From assembly GCA_001556125.1 (NCBI GenBank), contig LSIG01000110.1:1-64000 (forward strand): DNA of 64,000 bases, given 5' to 3'. The notes under the pieces were generated by a model that saw only the letters and a program-made list of their open reading frames with translations, had not been told where the DNA came from and made no database searches. This DNA is from Rhizobiales bacterium CCH10-E5 (GTDB taxonomy: Bacteria; Pseudomonadota; Alphaproteobacteria; Rhizobiales; Beijerinckiaceae). A program made the translations under genes and the position numbers. Below, one piece after another: positions 53,045 through 64,000 of the stretch (positions are counted from its first letter, which is position 1; each line of letters begins with the position of its first letter).

Positions 53045-54132
53045 TGCTGCTCGTCACCACTTTCGGCCGCTATCTCACGAAGCAGTTCACGCGCTCCATC
53101 CTGGGCGTGTTCGGGACGTTCTTCTTCCTGATCGGCACACTCGATTTCGTCGAACTGATGCGTCGCGCCGGCGATTCTCCGGCCGCGACCACGCCCCTCA
53201 TCGTGCAGTTGGCCCTGTTCCGCGTGCCGAGCGTAGCCGAACAGATCTTCCCCTTCGCCGTGCTCTTCGGCGGCATGTTCGCGCTGCTGACGCTGAGCCG
53301 GAAGCTCGAACTCGTCGTCGCCCGCTCGGTCGGCGTCTCGGCTTGGCAGTTCCTGCAGCCGGCGGCCGTGGTCGCAGGAACAATCGGGCTGGTTTCGATC
53401 CTGATCTACAACCCCGTCGCGGCGGAGCTGAAGCGCAAGGCGACGGCGCTCGAGACGCGACTCTTCGTGCGTGGTGCCGCGACCAGCAACTCGCCCGAGA
53501 TCTGGCTGCGGCAACGCAGCATCGACGGCCAGGCGATCATCCGGGCCGCCGGCTCCCTTCCCGAGGGCAACGGCCTCGCCAATGTGGCGATCTTCAGCTT
53601 TTCGCCGGGTGGCGGGTTCAGCGAACGCGTCGATGCCCGCCAGGCCGTGCTGCGTCCGGGCTACTGGGAGCTCACCGACGCACGCGTCGTTTCCGCCATG
53701 GAAGAGCCACAGAGCTACAAGACCTATCTGTTCGCCACCACGCTGGAACCGGAGCAGATGCGGCAAAGCTTCACACCGCCCGAGGCCGTCGGCTTCTGGT
53801 CCATGCCCAGCGTGATTGAGCGAACGCAGCGCGCCGGGCTCGACACAACGCGTTACGAGCTACGCTACCAGTCGCTTCTGGCGCGTCCGCTCCTGCTCGT
53901 CGCGATGGTGCTTGTGGCAGCATCCGTTTCCTTAAGATTTTTCCGGTTTGGTGGTGTGACCAAACTGGTGATAGCTGGCGTCGCAGCTGGCTTCGTGCTG
54001 TATGTTGCGACGCAGCTGTCGGAGGAGCTTGGCTCGTCCGGCATCGTCAATCCTGTGGTCGCAGCCTGGCTGCCCGCAGCGATCGGGGCGATGCTGGGCG
54101 CTCTGGCCCTCCTCCATCAGGAAGACGGGTGA
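53044..54132 (+). CDS. lptG: LPS export ABC transporter permease LptG
   Basis: 362-residue partner of LptF with the same topology: an N-terminal helix ending FGTFFFLIGTLDFVELMRRA, five further transmembrane segments, and a periplasmic jellyroll around residues 130-280. Conserved LptG features include FRVPSVAEQIFPFAVLFGGM and the C-terminal LSEELGSSGIVNPVVAAWLP. The ATG overlaps the lptF stop (TGATG). lptD follows 37 bp later, so the three LPS transport genes form one unit. Confidence 0.93.
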   Translation: MLLVTTFGRYLTKQFTRSILGVFGTFFFLIGTLDFVELMRRAGDSPAATTPLIVQLALFRVPSVAEQIFPFAVLFGGMFALLTLSRKLELVVARSVGVSAWQFLQPAAVVAGTIGLVSILIYNPVAAELKRKATALETRLFVRGAATSNSPEIWLRQRSIDGQAIIRAAGSLPEGNGLANVAIFSFSPGGGFSERVDARQAVLRPGYWELTDARVVSAMEEPQSYKTYLFATTLEPEQMRQSFTPPEAVGFWSMPSVIERTQRAGLDTTRYELRYQSLLARPLLLVAMVLVAASVSLRFFRFGGVTKLVIAGVAAGFVLYVATQLSEELGSSGIVNPVVAAWLPAAIGAMLGALALLHQEDG

Positions 54133-54169
54133 ATCGTACTGTGCCTATGGTTAATTTAGGATTGAGCGT

Positions 54170-56725
54170 ATGGTTCCCGGCGTGAAACGCATGGCTCGAT
54201 TTGCCGCGGCGACCGCCCTGGTTTCGAGCCTTGCCTCAGTCTTCGCCATGGCGGGGACGGCCTTCGCCCAGGCTCCGGCGGCCGCCAAGCCGCAGGACCG
54301 GATGGTCGTCGACGCGCGCGAGCTCGTCTACGACAACGACAAGAAGACCGTCTCGGCGGTCGGCGACGTGCAGATCCTGTATCAGGGCCGCACGATCGAG
54401 GCCGACAAGGTGACTTACGACCAGGCATCGAAGCGCGTCATCGCGGTCGGTAATGCCAGGATCACCGAGGCCAACGGCACCGTCATCACCGGCGAGCGTT
54501 TCAACCTCACCGACGATTTCCGCGACGGCTTCATCGACTCGCTGCGGGTGGTGAATCCGGACCGGACGCGCTTTACGGCGCCGCGCGCCGAGCGCACCGA
54601 CGGCGAAACCTTCATCTTTGAGAAGGGCATCTACACCGCCTGCGAGCCCTGCAAGGACAATCCGGAGAGGCCGCCGCTGTGGCAGGTCCGCTCGGCGCGG
54701 ATCATCCACAAGAAGGCCGAGCAGACCATCTATTACGAGCAGGCCCGGCTCGAGTTTGCCGGCGTACCGCTCGCATACATCCCGTACATGTCGGGCCCCG
54801 ATTCGACGGTGAAGCGGAAGTCCGGCTTCCTGTCGCCGAAGTTCCTGAACACCGGGCCGCTCGGCTACGGCGTCGGCCTGCCCTATTTCCTCAACCTGGC
54901 ACCGAACTACGACCTGACCGTCACGCCGACCTATCTGAGCCGGCAGGGCCTGCTGGGCCAGGTCGAGTGGCGCCATCGCCTGATGAACGGCTCCTACACG
55001 ATCCGGGCTTCCGGCATCTTCCAGCAGGACAAGGACGCGTTCCTCGCCACACCGCTGGGCGCCGGTGACGACGAGTTCCGCGGCTCGATCCAGACCAACG
55101 GCAAGTTCTTCATCAACCCGCGCTGGACCTTCGGCTGGAACGCGGCGATGTCGACCGATCGCTGGTTCTACAAGAACTACCGGATCCTGAACGAAGCTGT
55201 CAGCTCGACGACCTATCTGCAGGAATCGATCTCTACCGCCTATCTCAACGGCCAGACCGCCACGGGCTGGTTTGACATGCGCGGCTATTATTTCCAGCCG
55301 CTGACCTCGACCGACTGGCAAAAGCAGCAGCCCGTCGTGCTGCCGGTGATCGACTACAACAAGCGCATCCACAAGCCGAGCTTCCTCGGCGGCGAGATCA
55401 CGCTCAACGCTAATGTCACGCATCTGACCCGGGAGGCGGCGGCGTTCTCGCAGCTGCCGCGCCAGACGAACTATCTGATCAGCGGCACGACCACCACCGG
55501 CGTCGGCTATTCGCTGTATGACGGCTGCGCCGTCTACCAGAAGAACACCTGTCTCGTCCGCGGGCTGGCGGGCAATGTCGCCCGCGCCACCGCCGAACTG
55601 TCCTGGCGCCGCAACGTCATCGATTCCATCGGCCAGGTCTGGACCCCCTATGCCTCAGTCAGGGCCGATATCTTCTCGGTCAATCCGAACACGACGAGCT
55701 ATGCGAACGCCAATGTGCGCACCATCGTCGACACGTCCGACGAGGTGTTCGGGCGCGCCATGCCGGCAATCGGCCTGATGTATCGCTACCCCTTCGTCGC
55801 CAAGACGTCCTGGGGCACGCACATTATCGAGCCCGTGGCACAGATCGTGGCGCGGCCGAACGAGACCAGCAGCCTGCGCGTCGCCAACGAGGATGCCCAG
55901 AGCCTCGTGTTCGATGCCAACAATCTGTTCGAGTGGAGTGGCAAGTTCTCCGGCTACGACCGCGTCGAAGGCGGCACGCGCGCCAATGTCGGTGCCCTCT
56001 ACACCGGGCGCTTCGGCAAGGACGCCTTCGCCAATCTGCTGCTCGGCCAGTCGTATCACCTCGCGGGGCGCAACTCATTCGCGACCGGCGACCTTGTCAG
56101 TACGGGGCTGAATTCGGGACTGGAGACCAATACCTCCGATATCGTCGCGCGGGCTCAGGTCTCGCCGATGACCGGTCTTTTCTTCACCGGCGCGGCGCGG
56201 CTGAATGCCACCACCTATGAGGCGCAGCGCATCGATGCGGCGGCGACTTATGCCACCAGCGTCGTGACCACCTCGGTGGGCTATGGCCGCTACGAGCCTC
56301 AGCCGGATCTCGGTATCTTCCGCCGCCGCGAGGGCCTCTCACTCAACGGCTCGGTTCTGGTGACGCCGAACTGGCGCCTGCGTGCGGGCGTGCTGTTCGA
56401 CCTCGACAAGTATAAGTACGATCGCGAAATCCGGATCGCCCAGTACACCTCCTGGATGGCCTCGCCATCGACAGTGGCGCAACCGCGCTATGTCGATTCG
56501 CGGTTGTTCCAGACGGCCTCGACCTCGTTCGGCATCAACTACACCGACGAGTGCACCGTCTTCGACGTCAGCTATTCGCAGAGCTATGCAGACCGCCAGA
56601 GCGGCGCGACCAAGGACACGCGCACCGTGATGTTCCGCCTCGAGCTGCGCACGCTGGGCGAACTCAGCTATTCGCAGAATCTCGACGGCTCCACGGTCGG
56701 CGACGGCGTCACCTCGAGCCGCTGA
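54170..56725 (+). CDS. lptD: LPS assembly protein LptD
   Basis: 851-residue outer-membrane LPS translocon that works with the lipoprotein LptE. A signal peptide (about residues 1-34, ending AGTAFAQA) is followed by an N-terminal OstA/LptA-like jellyroll ([20 protein letters not shown]) and a 26-strand beta-barrel. Cysteines visible at CEPC near residue 165, CAVYQKNTC near 460, and TDECTVFD near 790 could form the interdomain disulfides known for LptD. It ends [15 protein letters not shown], without a terminal Phe. AGGA precedes the ATG at 54170; later in-frame starts at 54182 and 54191 are possible. Confidence 0.93.
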   Translation: MVPGVKRMARFAAATALVSSLASVFAMAGTAFAQAPAAAKPQDRMVVDARELVYDNDKKTVSAVGDVQILYQGRTIEADKVTYDQASKRVIAVGNARITEANGTVITGERFNLTDDFRDGFIDSLRVVNPDRTRFTAPRAERTDGETFIFEKGIYTACEPCKDNPERPPLWQVRSARIIHKKAEQTIYYEQARLEFAGVPLAYIPYMSGPDSTVKRKSGFLSPKFLNTGPLGYGVGLPYFLNLAPNYDLTVTPTYLSRQGLLGQVEWRHRLMNGSYTIRASGIFQQDKDAFLATPLGAGDDEFRGSIQTNGKFFINPRWTFGWNAAMSTDRWFYKNYRILNEAVSSTTYLQESISTAYLNGQTATGWFDMRGYYFQPLTSTDWQKQQPVVLPVIDYNKRIHKPSFLGGEITLNANVTHLTREAAAFSQLPRQTNYLISGTTTTGVGYSLYDGCAVYQKNTCLVRGLAGNVARATAELSWRRNVIDSIGQVWTPYASVRADIFSVNPNTTSYANANVRTIVDTSDEVFGRAMPAIGLMYRYPFVAKTSWGTHIIEPVAQIVARPNETSSLRVANEDAQSLVFDANNLFEWSGKFSGYDRVEGGTRANVGALYTGRFGKDAFANLLLGQSYHLAGRNSFATGDLVSTGLNSGLETNTSDIVARAQVSPMTGLFFTGAARLNATTYEAQRIDAAATYATSVVTTSVGYGRYEPQPDLGIFRRREGLSLNGSVLVTPNWRLRAGVLFDLDKYKYDREIRIAQYTSWMASPSTVAQPRYVDSRLFQTASTSFGINYTDECTVFDVSYSQSYADRQSGATKDTRTVMFRLELRTLGELSYSQNLDGSTVGDGVTSSR

Positions 56726-56766
56726 GCGACCCGGGGCCCAGCGCCGCGCAGGCGGGAGACACGCCC

Positions 56767-57789
56767 ATGCCCCTCGCGCCTGCCGCGCCCCTCGCCCTCA
56801 CCCAAGGTGATCCGGCTGGCATCGGGCCGGAGCTCGCGCTGCTCGCCTGGCTCCGCCGGAGCGAGCTGGCGCTGCCCGCTTTCGTCTGCCTCGCCGACAT
56901 CGACCACCTCGCCAAGCTCGCCCGGCGCCTCGGCCTCGACGTCCCGCTCGTCGCCTGCGCCTGGGAGGAGGTCTCCACCGTCTTCGCCGAGGCATTTCCG
57001 GTGGTCCCCCTCGCGCCCGGACCGGCCGTCGAACCGGGGCGGCCCGACCCGGCCAGTGCTCCCGGTACGATCGCGGCGATCACCGGCGCGGTGGCGGCAG
57101 TGCGCGAAGGGCGGGCGAGCGCCGTCGTCACCAACCCGATCGCCAAGTCGGTTCTCTACGCGGCCGGGTTCGCCTATCCGGGTCACACCGAGTTCCTAGC
57201 GCATCTGGCCAGCGATGGCGGCGAGACGCCGCTCGCGGTGATGATGCTGTGGTGCGAGGAGCTGGCCGTCGTGCCGGTCACCATCCATGTGCCGCTGCGG
57301 CGGGTGCCGGAGCTGCTGACGACGGAGCTGATCGTCCGCACCGGACGCATCGTCGCTGCGGGCCTGCGGCGCAGCTTCGGCGTCGCACGACCGCGCCTGG
57401 CCCTCAGCGGGCTCAACCCCCATGCGGGAGAAGGCGGCGCACTCGGCCTTGAGGATGACGCGGTGGTGCGGCCCGCGATCGAGGCCCTACGCGCCGAGGG
57501 CATCGACGCCAGCGGCCCCTACCCTGCCGACACGATGTTCCATGCCCGAGCGCGGGCCAGCTATGACTGCGCTCTGGCGATGTATCACGATCAGGCGCTG
57601 ATCCCGATCAAGACCTTCGCCTTCGACGAGGGCGTCAATGTCACCCTCGGCCTGCCCTTCATCCGCACCTCGCCCGACCACGGCACGGCCTTCGACATCG
57701 CCGGCAAAGGCGTTGCACGACCCGACAGCCTGATCGCGGCGCTGCGGCTGGCAGCGCGCATGGCCGCACAAGAGCAGGTCGTCGGATGA
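56767..57789 (+). CDS. pdxA: 4-hydroxythreonine-4-phosphate dehydrogenase
   Basis: 340-residue NAD-dependent dehydrogenase of pyridoxal 5'-phosphate synthesis (DXP-dependent route). It begins [20 protein letters not shown]. The metal-binding His residues lie in [29 protein letters not shown], and [23 protein letters not shown] precedes the ATG. It lies only 41 bp after lptD, where many relatives carry the chaperone gene surA, and its stop overlaps the rsmA ATG by 4 bp. Confidence 0.95.
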   Translation: MPLAPAAPLALTQGDPAGIGPELALLAWLRRSELALPAFVCLADIDHLAKLARRLGLDVPLVACAWEEVSTVFAEAFPVVPLAPGPAVEPGRPDPASAPGTIAAITGAVAAVREGRASAVVTNPIAKSVLYAAGFAYPGHTEFLAHLASDGGETPLAVMMLWCEELAVVPVTIHVPLRRVPELLTTELIVRTGRIVAAGLRRSFGVARPRLALSGLNPHAGEGGALGLEDDAVVRPAIEALRAEGIDASGPYPADTMFHARARASYDCALAMYHDQALIPIKTFAFDEGVNVTLGLPFIRTSPDHGTAFDIAGKGVARPDSLIAALRLAARMAAQEQVVG

Positions 57790-58634
57790 GCCAGATCGAC
57801 ACCCTGCCGCCGCTGCGTGACGTCGTCGAGCGCCACGGCCTGATGGCGCGGAAGTCGCTCGGCCAAAATTTTCTGTACGACCTCAATCTCACCTTGCGGA
57901 TCGCGCGCTCCGCCGGACCGCTGGAGGGCGAGACCGTCGTCGAGATCGGCCCCGGCCCAGGCGGGCTGACGCGGGCCCTGCTGGCGGCGGGTGCGGGCCG
58001 CGTCATCGCGATCGAGCGCGACCGGCGCTGCCTGCCCGCGCTGGAGGAGATCGGCGCGCATTATCCGAGCCGGCTCGAGGTGGTGGATGGCGATGCGCTC
58101 GCCGTCGATCTGTCGGAGCGGCTCGGCGGCGGCCCGGCACGGATCGTCGCCAACCTGCCCTACAACATCGGCACGCCGCTGCTCGTCGGCTGGCTCAGCA
58201 CCGAGGCCTGGCCGCCCTGGTGGACCTCGCTGACGCTGATGTTCCAGCGCGAGGTCGCCGAACGGATCGTCGCCACACCGGAGCAGCGCGCCGACTATGG
58301 CCGCCTGGCCGTGCTCTGCAACTGGCGCTGCGAGACGAAGATTCTGTTCGATGTGCCGCGGAGCGCCTTCGTGCCACCGCCCAAGATCACCTCAGCCATC
58401 GTGCAGCTGGTGCCGCGGGCGAGGCCCGAGCCCTGCGACCGCCGGCTGCTCGAGCGGATCACGCTCGCGGCCTTTGGCCAACGTCGCAAGATGCTGCGCC
58501 AGAGCCTGAAAGCGGTGCTGCCGGACCCTGGGGACTGGATCGAGGAGGCCGGGCTCGTGCCGACGGCCCGGGCCGAAGAGGTGCCGGTCAGCGGCTTCGT
58601 GCGTCTGGCGCAAACCCTGGGACCACGTCTCTGA
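57786..58634 (+). CDS. rsmA: 16S rRNA dimethyladenosine transferase RsmA
   Basis: 282-residue SAM-dependent methyltransferase that dimethylates A1518 and A1519 (E. coli numbering) of 16S rRNA, linked to kasugamycin sensitivity and late 30S assembly. Visible are [18 protein letters not shown], the SAM motif [19 protein letters not shown], and the catalytic [14 protein letters not shown]. It overlaps pdxA by 4 bp (ATGA) and is convergent with gmk, 9 bp apart. Confidence 0.96.
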   Translation: MSQIDTLPPLRDVVERHGLMARKSLGQNFLYDLNLTLRIARSAGPLEGETVVEIGPGPGGLTRALLAAGAGRVIAIERDRRCLPALEEIGAHYPSRLEVVDGDALAVDLSERLGGGPARIVANLPYNIGTPLLVGWLSTEAWPPWWTSLTLMFQREVAERIVATPEQRADYGRLAVLCNWRCETKILFDVPRSAFVPPPKITSAIVQLVPRARPEPCDRRLLERITLAAFGQRRKMLRQSLKAVLPDPGDWIEEAGLVPTARAEEVPVSGFVRLAQTLGPRL

Positions 58635-58643
58635 CGTCGAGGC

Positions 58644-59288
58644 TCAGGGCAGCTTTTCCGACAGCAGGCCGTTGACGAACTCCGACAGGCCGGTGGCGCG
58701 CTCGCGCTTGAGCCGCTCGGCGGTGAGGATCGCCTTCACCGATTCATAGGCTGCCTGCAGATCGTCGTTGATGATCACGTAGTCGTATTTGTTCCAGCGG
58801 GCGATCTCGTCGCGGGCGTTGCCGAGGCGCTTGGCGATGACATCGGGCGCATCCTCGGCCCGGCGCACCAGCCGCGAGCGCAGCTCGGCCATGGAAGGCG
58901 GCAGGATGAAGATCGTCACGACGTCGGCCCGCGCCTTGGCCACGATCTGCTGCGTGCCCTGCCAGTCGATATCGAAGAGCACGTCCCGGCCGGCCGCCAG
59001 CGAGGCCTCGACCTCCTTCCGGGGGGTTCCGTAGCCATTGCCGTGCACCTCGGCCCATTCGAGCAGGTCGTTGTGCTGCTTCATCTGGTCGAAGGTCGGC
59101 CGGTCGATGAAGCGGTAATGCACGCCGTCGATCTCGGAGGGGCGCTTGGCGCGGGTCGTCACCGAGACCGAGAGATCGAGGTTGTTCTCGGTCTTGAGAT
59201 TGCGCGTGAGGGTCGACTTGCCCGCACCCGAAGGCGAGGACAGGATCAGCATCAGCCCGCGACGGGCCGGGCGCGCCACTTCGGCCAT
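58644..59288 (-). CDS. gmk: Guanylate kinase
   Basis: 214-residue nucleotide kinase, GMP to GDP, needed for GTP and (p)ppGpp pools. The P-loop is [17 protein letters not shown]. The GMP-binding segment [18 protein letters not shown] and [19 protein letters not shown] follow, then [17 protein letters not shown]. Starts possible are ATG 59288 (GGAG nine bases upstream) and two in-frame GTGs just before it. It follows yicC by 6 bp. Confidence 0.95.
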   Translation of the reverse strand: MAEVARPARRGLMLILSSPSGAGKSTLTRNLKTENNLDLSVSVTTRAKRPSEIDGVHYRFIDRPTFDQMKQHNDLLEWAEVHGNGYGTPRKEVEASLAAGRDVLFDIDWQGTQQIVAKARADVVTIFILPPSMAELRSRLVRRAEDAPDVIAKRLGNARDEIARWNKYDYVIINDDLQAAYESVKAILTAERLKRERATGLSEFVNGLLSEKLP

Positions 59289-59294
59289 CACCAC

Positions 59295-60176
59295 TCACTC
59301 CACATTCTGAACCTGCTCGCGCATCTGGTCGACGACCGTGCGCAGTTCGAGGCCGATGCGCGAGAGACCGGCATCGCCCGCCTTGGCGCAGAGCGTCGAG
59401 GCCTCGCGGCCGAACTCCTGCGACAGGAAATCGAGCTTGCGGCCGATCGGCCCGCCCTGGTCGAGCAGCAGGCGCAGCGCCGCGACATGGGCGTGGAGCC
59501 GGTCGATCTCCTCGCGGATGTCGGCCTTGACCGCGAGCAGAGCCGCCTCCTGATGAAGGCGCTGCGGATCGAGCGCCTGGCTCGCCTCCAGCAGCAGCGC
59601 GACCTGAGTCTTGATGCGCTCGCGGATGGCGTCGACGCCGCGCGCGGGATGGCTCTCGGCGTCCTTGGTCAGACGCTCGATGGCGTCGAGATGGCCGCGC
59701 AGCACGGCCTCGAGCGCCCGCCCCTCGGCGGCTCGCGCGTCCTTGAGACCGGCCACGACCTCTTCGAGCCCGGCGAGAACCGGCTTTTCGAGGGCGGTGA
59801 GCGTATCCCCGCCCTCCTCGGCGAATTCGACGACTCCGCGGATGCCGAGCAGCCCGTCATAGGAAGGGGGTGTCACCGTCGCGGAGGGCGGCAGCCGCTC
59901 GACCGATTGGAGCAGCGCCGCCAGCGCCGCCTCGTTGATGCGCGGACGTGGGGGGCCGGCATCGCTGGTGACCTGCAGGTTGACGTGGAGGGTGCCGCGC
60001 GCGAAGGCGCCGGTCAGGCGCTTGCGCGCCGCCTCGGCCAGCACTTCTAACCCTGGCGGGACACGGACACGAATATCGAGGCCGCGTCCATTGACGCTGC
60101 GGATCTCCCAGGCCCAGGCATGGATGCCCACCGTCCCCGCCGCCCGGGCGAAGCCCGTCATGCTCTCGATCGCCAA
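59295..60176 (-). CDS. yicC: YicC family endoribonuclease-like protein
   Basis: 293-residue YicC family protein. The family opening is SMTGFARAAGTVGIHAWAWE and RSVNGRGLDIRVRVP. The C-terminal DUF1732 region is PIGRKLDFLSQEFGREASTL followed by a stretch ending MREQVQNVE. E. coli YicC has been linked to RNase activity on small RNAs, and the exact role in alphaproteobacteria is not settled. The start is probably TTG 60176, giving MAIESMTGF with GGAGG about 10 bases upstream; ATG 60161 would cut the conserved start. It lies between mltG and gmk, the usual order. Confidence 0.93.
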   Translation of the reverse strand: MAIESMTGFARAAGTVGIHAWAWEIRSVNGRGLDIRVRVPPGLEVLAEAARKRLTGAFARGTLHVNLQVTSDAGPPRPRINEAALAALLQSVERLPPSATVTPPSYDGLLGIRGVVEFAEEGGDTLTALEKPVLAGLEEVVAGLKDARAAEGRALEAVLRGHLDAIERLTKDAESHPARGVDAIRERIKTQVALLLEASQALDPQRLHQEAALLAVKADIREEIDRLHAHVAALRLLLDQGGPIGRKLDFLSQEFGREASTLCAKAGDAGLSRIGLELRTVVDQMREQVQNVE

Positions 60177-60298
60177 CTTCGTCCGCCTCCGCCCCTTTTG
60201 ACGCGGCGGGACCGTAGTGGCGGCCCGGGCAAGGGGCAAGCGCGCCGTCGCGCGGCTGTCAGGAAACTGGGGACGGACCGGCCGGGCGGCCTGCGCCG

Positions 60299-61675
60299 TC
60301 AGGGGCGCAGCGCAGGGATCTGCTTCGGCGAGTTCAGATCGAAGGTCTTGTTCAGCAACGGATCGCGCGGCGTGCCCTCGGACGCGTCGAAGGCGCGCAC
60401 CCGGCCACCGGCCAGCGCGGTGCCCTGCTGCGGTTGACCCGCCGCCGCACGACGGTTGCCCGGCACGGGCCAGGTCTCGATCGCCTCCCCCTCGCTCGGC
60501 TGCGTGGCTGGCGCCTCGGAGCGCGTGTCGGGCGATGGCGGCGGTTCGACCTTGTCGACGGAGGCTTCCGCCGGCGGCTTGCCGGGATCGCGGCGCGCCG
60601 CCTCGATCTGGCGCCAGCGCCCGACATTGCGGTTGTGCTGTTCGAGCGTCTCGGCGAAGGCATGACCGCCGCTGCCATCGGCGACGAAGTAGAGTTCCTT
60701 GGTGCGGGAGTGGTTGACCACGGCCTCCATGGCGGCGCGACCGGGATTGGCGATCGGCCCCGGCGGCAATCCGTCGATGACATAGGTGTTGTAGGGCGTC
60801 GGCTGGGTGATCTCGCTGCGCAGGATCGAGCGGCCGAGCGTCCCCTTCCCGCCCACGAGGCCGTAGACGATGGTCGGGTCCGATTGCAGCTTCATGCGCC
60901 GGTTCAGCCGGTTGATGAAGACGCCTGCGACACGCGGGCGCTCGTCTGCGCGCCCGGTTTCCTTCTCGACGATCGAGGCGAGGACGACGAGTTCCTGCGG
61001 CGTCTTGATCGGCAGATCGGCGGGCTTGCGCTCCCAGATCCGCTGGAGAACGGCACGCTGATCGCGGGCCATGCGGTCGATGATCGCCTGCCGCCCGAAG
61101 CCTCGCGGGATCCGGTAGGTGTCGGGCAGGATGGAGCCTTCGCGCGGCACCTGGATGATGTCGCCGCTGAGCAGGTCGTTCTCGCGCAGGCGGGCGACGA
61201 TCTGCTCGCTGGTCAGCCCCTCGGGGATGGTGATCGAATGCTCGACCACCTTGCCCTCGGCGATGATGTCGAGAATGTCCGCCTGGCTGGCGCGCGCCTT
61301 GAAGAGGTATTCGCCGGCCTTGAGCTTGGTCCAGTTGCCGCTGATCAGCGCCGAGACGCGGAACACCCAGGGGTGCTCGATCATGCCCTCGCGCTGCAGG
61401 AGATCGGCGATCTCGGCCAGACCGCTATCCTTGGGGATGATGAGCACGCGGTCGCTGGCGAAGGGACCGGGCGAACGGCTCTGGCTCGACACGACGGCGA
61501 TGCCCGCCCCGACCACTCCGCCCAGCACGAGCAGCGCCGTAAACAGGCCGCTCATCATCGCCACGAACGGACTGCTGCGCCGCCGACGACGCGCCTTGGG
61601 CGGCGGCGCCGGCGGCGCAACCGGCTTCAGCGCCTCGCTGGGGCTCTTCGGGGCGACGCGGGGCGAATCGTTCAC
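60299..61675 (-). CDS. mltG: Endolytic transglycosylase MltG
   Basis: About 458-residue inner-membrane endolytic murein transglycosylase that sets glycan strand length. A cytoplasmic N-terminus (RVAPKSPSEALKPVAPPAP, then KARRRRRS) precedes one transmembrane helix near residue 45-68. A LysM-like subdomain and the YceG catalytic domain follow, with the catalytic Glu in VEKETGRADERPRVAGVF and then LQSDPTIVYGLVGGKG. The C-terminal 90 residues are Pro-rich, ending TFDLNSPKQIPALRP. GTG 61675 is chosen because related proteins start just before the PKSPSEAL motif; ATG 61816 is an alternative. Confidence 0.92.
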   Translation of the reverse strand: MNDSPRVAPKSPSEALKPVAPPAPPPKARRRRRSSPFVAMMSGLFTALLVLGGVVGAGIAVVSSQSRSPGPFASDRVLIIPKDSGLAEIADLLQREGMIEHPWVFRVSALISGNWTKLKAGEYLFKARASQADILDIIAEGKVVEHSITIPEGLTSEQIVARLRENDLLSGDIIQVPREGSILPDTYRIPRGFGRQAIIDRMARDQRAVLQRIWERKPADLPIKTPQELVVLASIVEKETGRADERPRVAGVFINRLNRRMKLQSDPTIVYGLVGGKGTLGRSILRSEITQPTPYNTYVIDGLPPGPIANPGRAAMEAVVNHSRTKELYFVADGSGGHAFAETLEQHNRNVGRWRQIEAARRDPGKPPAEASVDKVEPPPSPDTRSEAPATQPSEGEAIETWPVPGNRRAAAGQPQQGTALAGGRVRAFDASEGTPRDPLLNKTFDLNSPKQIPALRP

Positions 61676-61868
61676 GGTCTCAGAACTCGCACTTGGGACT
61701 TCGTCACGGCAACGCCCGGCCCATCTTCCAGGAGACGGACCCGAGACGACGGCTATTCGGCCGGTCGCGATTGAACCGGATTCACTGCGCCTGCGAAAGC
61801 GAATTCGCGCTTCCATCGGAAGCGTGCACTCTAGCGCAGATTATGGCGAAAGCGCGCTTCGGCAGCGA

Positions 61869-63140
<1,272 letters not shown>

Positions 63141-63194
63141 CGGAAGACTACGTGAAACCATGGCTCTTTCTGCAGCGACCGACCTTGAAGTCGA

Positions 63195-63428
63195 TCAGGC
63201 CGACTTCGACAGGAACTTCACGGCATCGCCGACGGTGACGATCGTCTCGGCCGCATCGTCCGGGATCTCGACGCCGAACTCTTCCTCGAAGGCCATGACG
63301 AGCTCGACCGTGTCGAGGCTGTCCGCCCCGAGGTCCTCGATGAAGTTCGCGCCATCCACGACCTTCTCAGGCTCGACGCCGAGATGCTCGACCACGATCT
63401 TCTTCACGCGCTCGGCGACATCGCTCAT
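63195..63428 (-). CDS. acpP: Acyl carrier protein
   Basis: 77-residue acidic ACP that carries acyl chains on 4'-phosphopantetheine for fatty acid and lipid A synthesis. The modified Ser is in the helix-2 motif [20 protein letters not shown]. It begins [25 protein letters not shown] lies before ATG 63428, ruling out longer upstream frames. It sits between fabG and fabF with a 257 bp leader of its own. Confidence 0.97.
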   Translation of the reverse strand: MSDVAERVKKIVVEHLGVEPEKVVDGANFIEDLGADSLDTVELVMAFEEEFGVEIPDDAAETIVTVGDAVKFLSKSA

Positions 63429-63504
63429 GGGATTTATCCTTAAAGATTGAACATGCAGCACCGAACCGCGCCGCAGAGAGGGACCGTCACTCCTGACCCC
63501 CGAC

Positions 63505-63574
63505 GCACCGGAACTCGGTGCGGCCGGGCCGGAACTCGAAGCCTGCACAAACGCAACAACCGGGTTCCCGTCAA
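63505..63574 (-). promoter_or_regulatory. Possible acpP promoter and leader hairpin
   Basis: In the 257 bp before acpP, read on the minus strand, TTGACG at 63574-63569 is a good -35 hexamer, but the matching -10 (TTTGTG, 17 bp later) is weak. A 6-bp stem GCACCG/CGGTGC lies at 63505-63521, within the predicted leader. This suggests that acpP is transcribed separately from fabG as well as with it. Confidence 0.35.
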
Positions 63575-63685
63575 GTCCCCCGGATCGTGCGCAGCGGCCC
63601 GACGGCGCTAGTTAACACAGCCGATCTTGGCTGGCGAGAGCGCGAAACCACGGATCGAACTCTTCCAGAAAACCCGACAAGTCTT

Positions 63686-64000
63686 TCAGATCATTGTCAT
63701 TCCGCCGTTGACATGAAGCGTCTGCCCCGTCACGTAGCCGGCTTCCGCACTGGCGAGATAGGCCACGGCCGCCGCCACATCGGCGCCCGTCCCCAGGCGA
63801 CCCATTGGCACGTCGGAGAGGATGCCCTCGCGCTGCTTGTCGTTCAGAGCCTGGGTCATCGGTGACTCGATGAAGCCCGGCGCGACGACGTTGACGGTGA
63901 TGTTGCGGCTGGCGACCTCGGCGGCGAGCGCCTTGGACATGCCGATCAGCCCGGCCTTCGAGGCGGCGTAGTTGCCCTGCCCCGGATTGCCGGTGGTGCC
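63686..64000 (-). CDS. fabG: 3-oxoacyl-ACP reductase FabG (5' part outside window)
   Basis: C-terminal 104 residues of a short-chain dehydrogenase; the start lies beyond the window end. The catalytic YxxxK motif is in NYAASKAGLIGMSKALA. The NVVAPGFIESPMTQALNDKQ and the C-terminal VTGQTLHVNGGMTMI are characteristic of FabG, which reduces 3-oxoacyl-ACP with NADPH. Position before acpP and fabF supports this over other SDR functions. Confidence 0.93.
   Translation of the reverse strand, partial: GTTGNPGQGNYAASKAGLIGMSKALAAEVASRNITVNVVAPGFIESPMTQALNDKQREGILSDVPMGRLGTGADVAAAVAYLASAEAGYVTGQTLHVNGGMTMI

Overview
The window looks like chromosomal DNA of a GC-rich alphaproteobacterium of the order Hyphomicrobiales, probably Bosea or a close relative. 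The reasons are the high GC content, the alphaproteobacterial gene order (trpGDC-moaC-moeA-lexA-comEC-gltX-gltA, the lpx/bam/rseP/dxr/cdsA/uppS/frr/pyrH/tsf/rpsB run, lptF-lptG-lptD-pdxA-rsmA and fabG-acpP-fabF-mltG-yicC-gmk), LpxI in place of LpxH, a short prolyl-tRNA synthetase without the editing insertion, and LexA boxes of the direct-repeat type GTTC-N7-GTTC. The genus is inferred from general resemblance; no database search was done. I found no rRNA, tRNA, CRISPR array or insertion sequence.

Layout. Positions 1-5.9 kb are accessory: a GntR/FCD regulator with likely operator boxes, a cytosine-deaminase-like amidohydrolase, a small secreted protein, an ABC exporter, an Asp/Glu/hydantoin racemase and a YARHG protein. 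From 6.0 to 18.1 kb lie a HerA/DUF87-type ATPase, tryptophan genes trpG, trpD and trpC, molybdenum cofactor genes moaC and moeA, lexA with two SOS boxes, comEC, gltX and gltA. An orphan Bug-type binding protein follows. From 19.2 to 34.4 kb a long minus-strand series covers lipid A synthesis, outer-membrane assembly, isoprenoid and phospholipid precursors and translation factors. Read in the direction of transcription it is rpsB, tsf, pyrH, frr, uppS, cdsA, dxr, rseP, bamA, lpxD, fabZ, lpxA, lpxI, lpxB.

From 34.7 to 46.1 kb there are a diguanylate cyclase, dnaE, lolD and lolC, proS, coaD and a chemoreceptor, plus two very small membrane-protein genes. One of these, 36 codons long upstream of dnaE, has a perfect SOS box lying exactly between its -35 and -10 elements. 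It is the most interesting feature in the window, as a candidate SOS-induced membrane peptide comparable in concept to Caulobacter SidA. Positions 46.2-51.7 kb hold an ABC-F ATPase, a short lower-GC island with a possible effector/immunity-like pair, a 59-residue HTH/SANT-like protein, a lipoprotein, holC and pepA.

From 51.8 to 64 kb lie the LPS export genes lptF, lptG and lptD, then pdxA and rsmA with no surA between lptD and pdxA. Converging on them is the minus-strand cluster fabG (partial), acpP, fabF, mltG, yicC and gmk. Overall the window is a housekeeping envelope-biogenesis region: fatty acid synthesis, lipid A, LPS transport, Bam and Lol machinery and peptidoglycan termination, broken by a few small accessory insertions.
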